Assembly (NCBI GenBank): GCA_903892415.1
Contig: CAITIQ010000299.1
Span: forward strand, 1 to 62,933
Direction: 5' to 3'
DNA length: 62,933 nt
Source: an uncultured delta proteobacterium
Lineage (GTDB): Bacteria > Myxococcota_A > Polyangia > Polyangiales > Polyangiaceae
Positions 60,037 to 62,933 of the stretch are shown here, one piece after another; position 1 is the stretch's first letter; each line of letters begins with the position of its first letter. The notes under the pieces were generated by a model. It searched no databases and was not told where the DNA came from. It worked only from the letters and a program-made list of their open reading frames with translations. The translations under genes and the position numbers were made by a program.

Positions 60037-60522
60037 CTACTCTTCGGTCGTGGTCGGTTCAGCGGGCTCTTTTTGTCCGCGCTTTCGTCGAGCGGGGGCG
60101 GCTACCTCAACGGCGGCTGCAGGCTCGGCGAGCTCCCCATCCGGCTTTTCTTCTGCGGTCTTTTCCGCAGAGCTGCGCGGGGAGGCGGTGTTGCGCTTGG
60201 GCAGCGAAATGCGCTCGAGCTCGCTCATCAGCTCGGGGTTGGTCTCCGCGAAGACGCGGGCGTAGGCCATGGCCTGGTGCACCTTCACGAACAGGGCGTT
60301 CTGCTGTTCTACGAGGGCGTTTTGCGCAGCCTCGAGTTCGGCCTGGGCCGTAGCGATTGCAGCGGTGGAACGCTCGATGTTTTCAACGGCGGTTTGGAGT
60401 ACCGTGGCGTCAACGCCTGGGAAGACCACACCCTTGAGCGGGCCGCGGAAAAGCTCGACGACCGCGAGCATGGACTCGACAGACGCAACGGGGGTCTTGA
60501 GGCGGGCTTTCATGCTGTGCAT
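60037..60522 (-). CDS. Helical hypothetical protein with basic tail
   Basis: 161 residues from ATG 60522 (an ATG at 60513 is also possible). Central helix with coiled-coil character (about 45-105, '[20 protein letters not shown]'), then an Ala/Pro/Glu-rich tail with a basic patch 'PARRKRGQK'. No family recognised; similar small helical proteins are known in myxobacteria. May oligomerise. Confidence 0.55.
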   Translation of the reverse strand: MHSMKARLKTPVASVESMLAVVELFRGPLKGVVFPGVDATVLQTAVENIERSTAAIATAQAELEAAQNALVEQQNALFVKVHQAMAYARVFAETNPELMSELERISLPKRNTASPRSSAEKTAEEKPDGELAEPAAAVEVAAPARRKRGQKEPAEPTTTEE

Positions 60523-60568
60523 ATGACCAGTGGCCCGCGGTGCGTCAAGCCCGTTGCTGCGAGCCGGC

Positions 60569-61462
60569 TCAGGGCGCCACGACGACGCTCTGTTGAGCGA
60601 GCGCGGTCCCGCCGGCAGCGTCGCTGAGTTCAACCTCGAGCTCCAGCTTCATCCCGCGCACTTGCTCTACTTCGATGCCTCGGTCGACCTGCAGGCGAAC
60701 CCCGTAAATCTCACAGGCGTCGCTGTTCTTGACTGTGCGCAAGTTGATGGACGACTCGAACGGTGGAAGCTCAAACCCGAGCTCGGGGTAGCGAGCTCGA
60801 ACGGTAAGCACGGAGCCTGCCTGGCGCAGCCCGACGCTCTGCAAGGCCAGCCATAGGTGATAGCCGCCCTGGGCGCCCGGTTCGATCGGAACCTGGCTCA
60901 GCTCCTCGAGCGGTTCAAACATGCTCTGGCCCTTTCCGAGCGTGAGCGACGGGGTCACGCTCAGACCCTCGGGTCGACAGGCGTCGGGGGCTGCTTCGAG
61001 CCAGGCGGGGTTCGCCGCTTCGAGCTGCGAGTCGTCGACCAGCACTGCAACACAGCTCCCAGCAACGCAGGTCGATGCTGGCCCGCAGTCGACCTCGAGG
61101 CAGGCTCGCTCCAGCTCCAAGGTGAGGAAGCTGTCGGATGCTGGAGCTACGACGGTGGCAGCACGTTCGAGGAACGCGCTGGTTTCGCCTTTGCGAAACG
61201 CTCTCACGACGATTTTTACCTCGCTATCTGCAGCTTGCGAAGGAAGCGCGAGCAGCGCCGGCAGCGGCTGCTCTCCACCGCCAAAGCGACTGGTCACGGT
61301 GGCCTCGCCCTCCACGCTCGTGCTGACCTCCACGCGATGAAGGTCGAAGCCAAATGCGAGATCGGTGCTGAGGCCGAGTGTCAGATCGGATGCGGGCTCT
61401 GCGGCGCAGGCCTGGAGTGCGAGCACGCTTACGAACGTCGCGCCGCGCCTGCCGAACTTCAT
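60569..61462 (-). CDS. Lipoprotein coupled to Cys-rich sorted protein
   Basis: 297 residues from ATG 61462, overlapping the previous stop by 4 bases (ATGA). Lipobox 'LALQAC' (Cys about 19), then a beta-rich chain with a short Cys-rich insert in the middle ('CLEVDCGPASTCVAGSC'). No known domain. The two coupled genes are likely to work together at the surface. Confidence 0.65.
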   Translation of the reverse strand: MKFGRRGATFVSVLALQACAAEPASDLTLGLSTDLAFGFDLHRVEVSTSVEGEATVTSRFGGGEQPLPALLALPSQAADSEVKIVVRAFRKGETSAFLERAATVVAPASDSFLTLELERACLEVDCGPASTCVAGSCVAVLVDDSQLEAANPAWLEAAPDACRPEGLSVTPSLTLGKGQSMFEPLEELSQVPIEPGAQGGYHLWLALQSVGLRQAGSVLTVRARYPELGFELPPFESSINLRTVKNSDACEIYGVRLQVDRGIEVEQVRGMKLELEVELSDAAGGTALAQQSVVVAP

Positions 61463-62301
61463 CGTTGCCGGCGCCGTCGGGCCAGCCAGGCCGAAGCTGC
61501 AGCCAGTGCGACGAAGGGCAGCGGCCAAGCTCCGGTGTTGCGCCCGCTGTTGCTCGTCGTGCAGAAGGAGCCACTACCGTCGATCCCGTCCGGACCGATC
61601 GTGACCTCGCCTTCGAGCTCTAGGCCGCCGATCCCTTGCGCTACGAGCTCCTCCAGGCAGGCCGGTAGTTGCGAGCCGGAGATCATGAACTCGCCGTCAC
61701 AGAAAAGCGCTCCATCCCCGCTGCAAGACGCATCACAGTCGATCCGGAACTCGTACTCACAGTCCTCGAACAGCTCGTCCTGACAAGTCGTTTGGCAGGT
61801 CATGTTGGCGTCGGCCGAGCAAGAGCCACCACAACACTCGACACAGTGCTGGTAGCAGTCGCCATCGACGGTGACACATTGCAGATCGCACTCGCTGTCG
61901 CAGTTGGCGTTCCAGGTCGCTTCGCACTGAGCGACGTTTGCGGCGCCCGCACACTCCGCATCTCGATCGGTGGTGCACTCGGTGAAGCAGTTGTGCGTGC
62001 AGATGACGTTGACCCCGTTGTCGCAGTCCTGCGAGCACTGGGTGGTGCAGCTGTCCGTGCACGTCGGGGTTGCGTCGAGGGTGCAGTCCTGTTTGCAGAC
62101 GGGTACGAGCTTCGTCGCACAGGCGGTCTTGTAGACACCCAGCTCACTGCATCCCGCGCTGCACTCGGCGCTCAGCCGGAGCTCACAGCTCTGCACCTCG
62201 TCGAAGCGGATGTTCCCGCAAGCTTCAATCCCTGCCTCGGCTTCGAGGGTGGTCCCAAACGCCAAGGCAGTAGCGACCAATGTGAGGACGTGGTTCTTCA
62301 T
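61459..62301 (-). CDS. Cys-rich secreted protein with C-terminal helix/Arg anchor
   Basis: 280 residues from ATG 62301 (ribosome-binding site GGAG 7-8 bases upstream). Signal peptide to about residue 24 ('LAFGTTLEAEA'). The body contains about 45 cysteines in short 'C-x(3)-C' runs, e.g. 'CTDSCTTQCSQDCDNG' and 'CYQHCVECCGGSCSAD'. Near the C-terminus is a Gly/Asp stretch, 'FCTTSNSGRNTGAWPL', a hydrophobic helix and 'ARRRRQR', resembling MYXO-CTERM-like tails but with a less typical Cys box. Likely a disulfide-rich surface protein. Confidence 0.75.
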   Translation of the reverse strand: MKNHVLTLVATALAFGTTLEAEAGIEACGNIRFDEVQSCELRLSAECSAGCSELGVYKTACATKLVPVCKQDCTLDATPTCTDSCTTQCSQDCDNGVNVICTHNCFTECTTDRDAECAGAANVAQCEATWNANCDSECDLQCVTVDGDCYQHCVECCGGSCSADANMTCQTTCQDELFEDCEYEFRIDCDASCSGDGALFCDGEFMISGSQLPACLEELVAQGIGGLELEGEVTIGPDGIDGSGSFCTTSNSGRNTGAWPLPFVALAAASAWLARRRRQR

Positions 62302-62460
62302 AAGCGTCTCCTTAAGTTCCTGTCGAGCAAGGGGCGCTCTTCGCAAGATGCTCGCCAACTGCGAATCATCAACGAGCCCCGTGCGTGAGTGGTCAATGCG
62401 CCTGTCGATCGAGCCGAGCGTGAACGGCTGGTAACACTCGGCGCGACCTGGCCGTCAGGT

Positions 62461-62933
62461 TCATTCGCGCAGCGGCCGACCTTGAGCGTCCGGCACTTTG
62501 CCTGTCAGCATCATCACCCCATCGATGACGCACCAGATGGCCCCAACCCCGCACAAAAAGGCGGTCAGCAATTGGGCGACCGCGATTCCTGTGTGGCCCG
62601 TGTAGAAGCGGCCAGCGCCGAACGGCACCATGATTTGTAAAATGGCAGCGATCGACTTCTGCTTATCGGAGAAGGGCATCCCGGTGATCGGATCGATCCC
62701 GTACGGGGCCCCGGGTTGCATCGCGTATTGCGGAGGAATGGGCGGCGCGGCGAACGTGCCGGCTGCGCCGGGCGGCGGACCCCAGCCCCCACCAGGGGGA
62801 GGTGGCGGCGCTCCATAGCCACCCGGCGGACCACCGAAGCCACCACCGCCTGGCGGTGGCGGTGCACCCGGAGGCGGACCCCAGCCTCCGCCCGGGGGCG
62901 CGGGCGGTGCACCCGGAGGCGGACCCCAGCCTC
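62461..62933 (-). CDS. TM2-domain protein with Pro/Gly-rich repeats (runs off right edge)
   Basis: C-terminal part of a gene whose start is outside the window. It has a Gly/Pro/Trp-rich region of repeats 'GGWGPPPGAPP', then 'GIDPITGMPFSDKQKSIAAI' and two membrane helices of the TM2 type ('GRFYTGHTGIAVAQLLTAFL', 'GVGAIWCVIDGVMMLTG') with the family Asp between them. TM2 proteins are small membrane proteins of unknown role. The open frame continues without a stop to the edge; an ATG at 62721 could be an internal start. Confidence 0.78.
   Translation of the reverse strand, partial: GWGPPPGAPPAPPGGGWGPPPGAPPPPGGGGFGGPPGGYGAPPPPPGGGWGPPPGAAGTFAAPPIPPQYAMQPGAPYGIDPITGMPFSDKQKSIAAILQIMVPFGAGRFYTGHTGIAVAQLLTAFLCGVGAIWCVIDGVMMLTGKVPDAQGRPLRE
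62844..62933. repeat. 45-bp tandem repeat in the TM2 gene (2 copies, runs off edge)
   Basis: Two adjacent 45-base units on the minus strand, the first 31 bases of each identical (GAGGCTGGGGTCCGCC...). A third, degenerate copy is near 62760-62790. Encodes GGWGPPPGAPP-type units. Confidence 0.85.

Overview
The window is high-GC DNA from a Gram-negative delta-type bacterium, most likely a myxobacterium (Myxococcota, probably order Polyangiales). This rests on the style of the gene products: Ser/Thr protein kinases, an NtrC-type response regulator, many lipoproteins with Gly/Ser-rich linkers after the lipobox, MopE-type Cys/Asp repeats, a C-terminal MYXO-CTERM-like sorting tail (M23 peptidase at 29287-30903), and several eukaryote-like enzymes (bifunctional PFK-2/FBPase-2, FCP1-like phosphatase, lipin/LNS2-like phosphatase, TMTC-like membrane TPR protein). 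Genus and species cannot be named from the sequence alone.

Layout. 1-6166 (minus strand) is a small type VI secretion island: a repeat-bearing accessory protein, VgrG, a TPR-like protein and a PAAR/Rhs protein. All are overlapping or nearly so. The Rhs gene is cut by the end of an IS66-like element that runs off the left edge. 6264-7753 is a decayed Ser/Thr kinase and a small gene. 7932-9641 is rpsA with a clear promoter candidate and terminator. 9820-15538 holds a DUF2293 protein, a CAP-domain lipoprotein, an intradiol-dioxygenase-like lipoprotein, a histidine kinase/NtrC pair and an FCP1-like phosphatase. 15562-19873 holds lipoproteins, a LysR protein with an internal deletion, pirin and an alpha/beta hydrolase. 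19912-23143 has asnS and an M1 aminopeptidase. 23204-26317 is a tyrosine/homogentisate module: a divergent LysR regulator, hmgA and hppD. 26394-28247 is an FAD acyl-CoA dehydrogenase.

28421-35843 is dominated by envelope proteins (L,D-transpeptidase, M23 peptidase with sorting tail, lipoproteins, membrane proteins) plus a Ser/Thr kinase, a LysR regulator and a Spy-like protein. 36064-39563 is central metabolism: a glutamate-type dehydrogenase with an insertion, a methyltransferase and the PFK-2/FBPase-2. 39618-44806 is a three-gene DUF2760-Hsp70-Hsp70 operon. 44816-55552 holds a SprT-like/DUF2786 protein, two tandem membrane sulfatase-fold transferases, a C-type-lectin/MopE lipoprotein, and an SDR-TMTC-LNS2 operon. 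55695-59064 is the operon I find most unusual: RNase HI, a phosphoglycerate-mutase-like protein that has lost its metal ligands, and a pseudokinase with a PEGA domain, all overlapping by a few bases. 59082-62933 has a haloalkane-dehalogenase-like hydrolase, a coiled-coil protein, two coupled secreted proteins and a TM2-domain protein cut by the right edge.

No tRNA, rRNA, CRISPR array or prophage was seen. No gene-free stretch exceeds 300 bases. Start codons were moved inward from the longest reading frame wherever a signal peptide, domain start, ribosome-binding site or antisense neighbour made the longer form unlikely.
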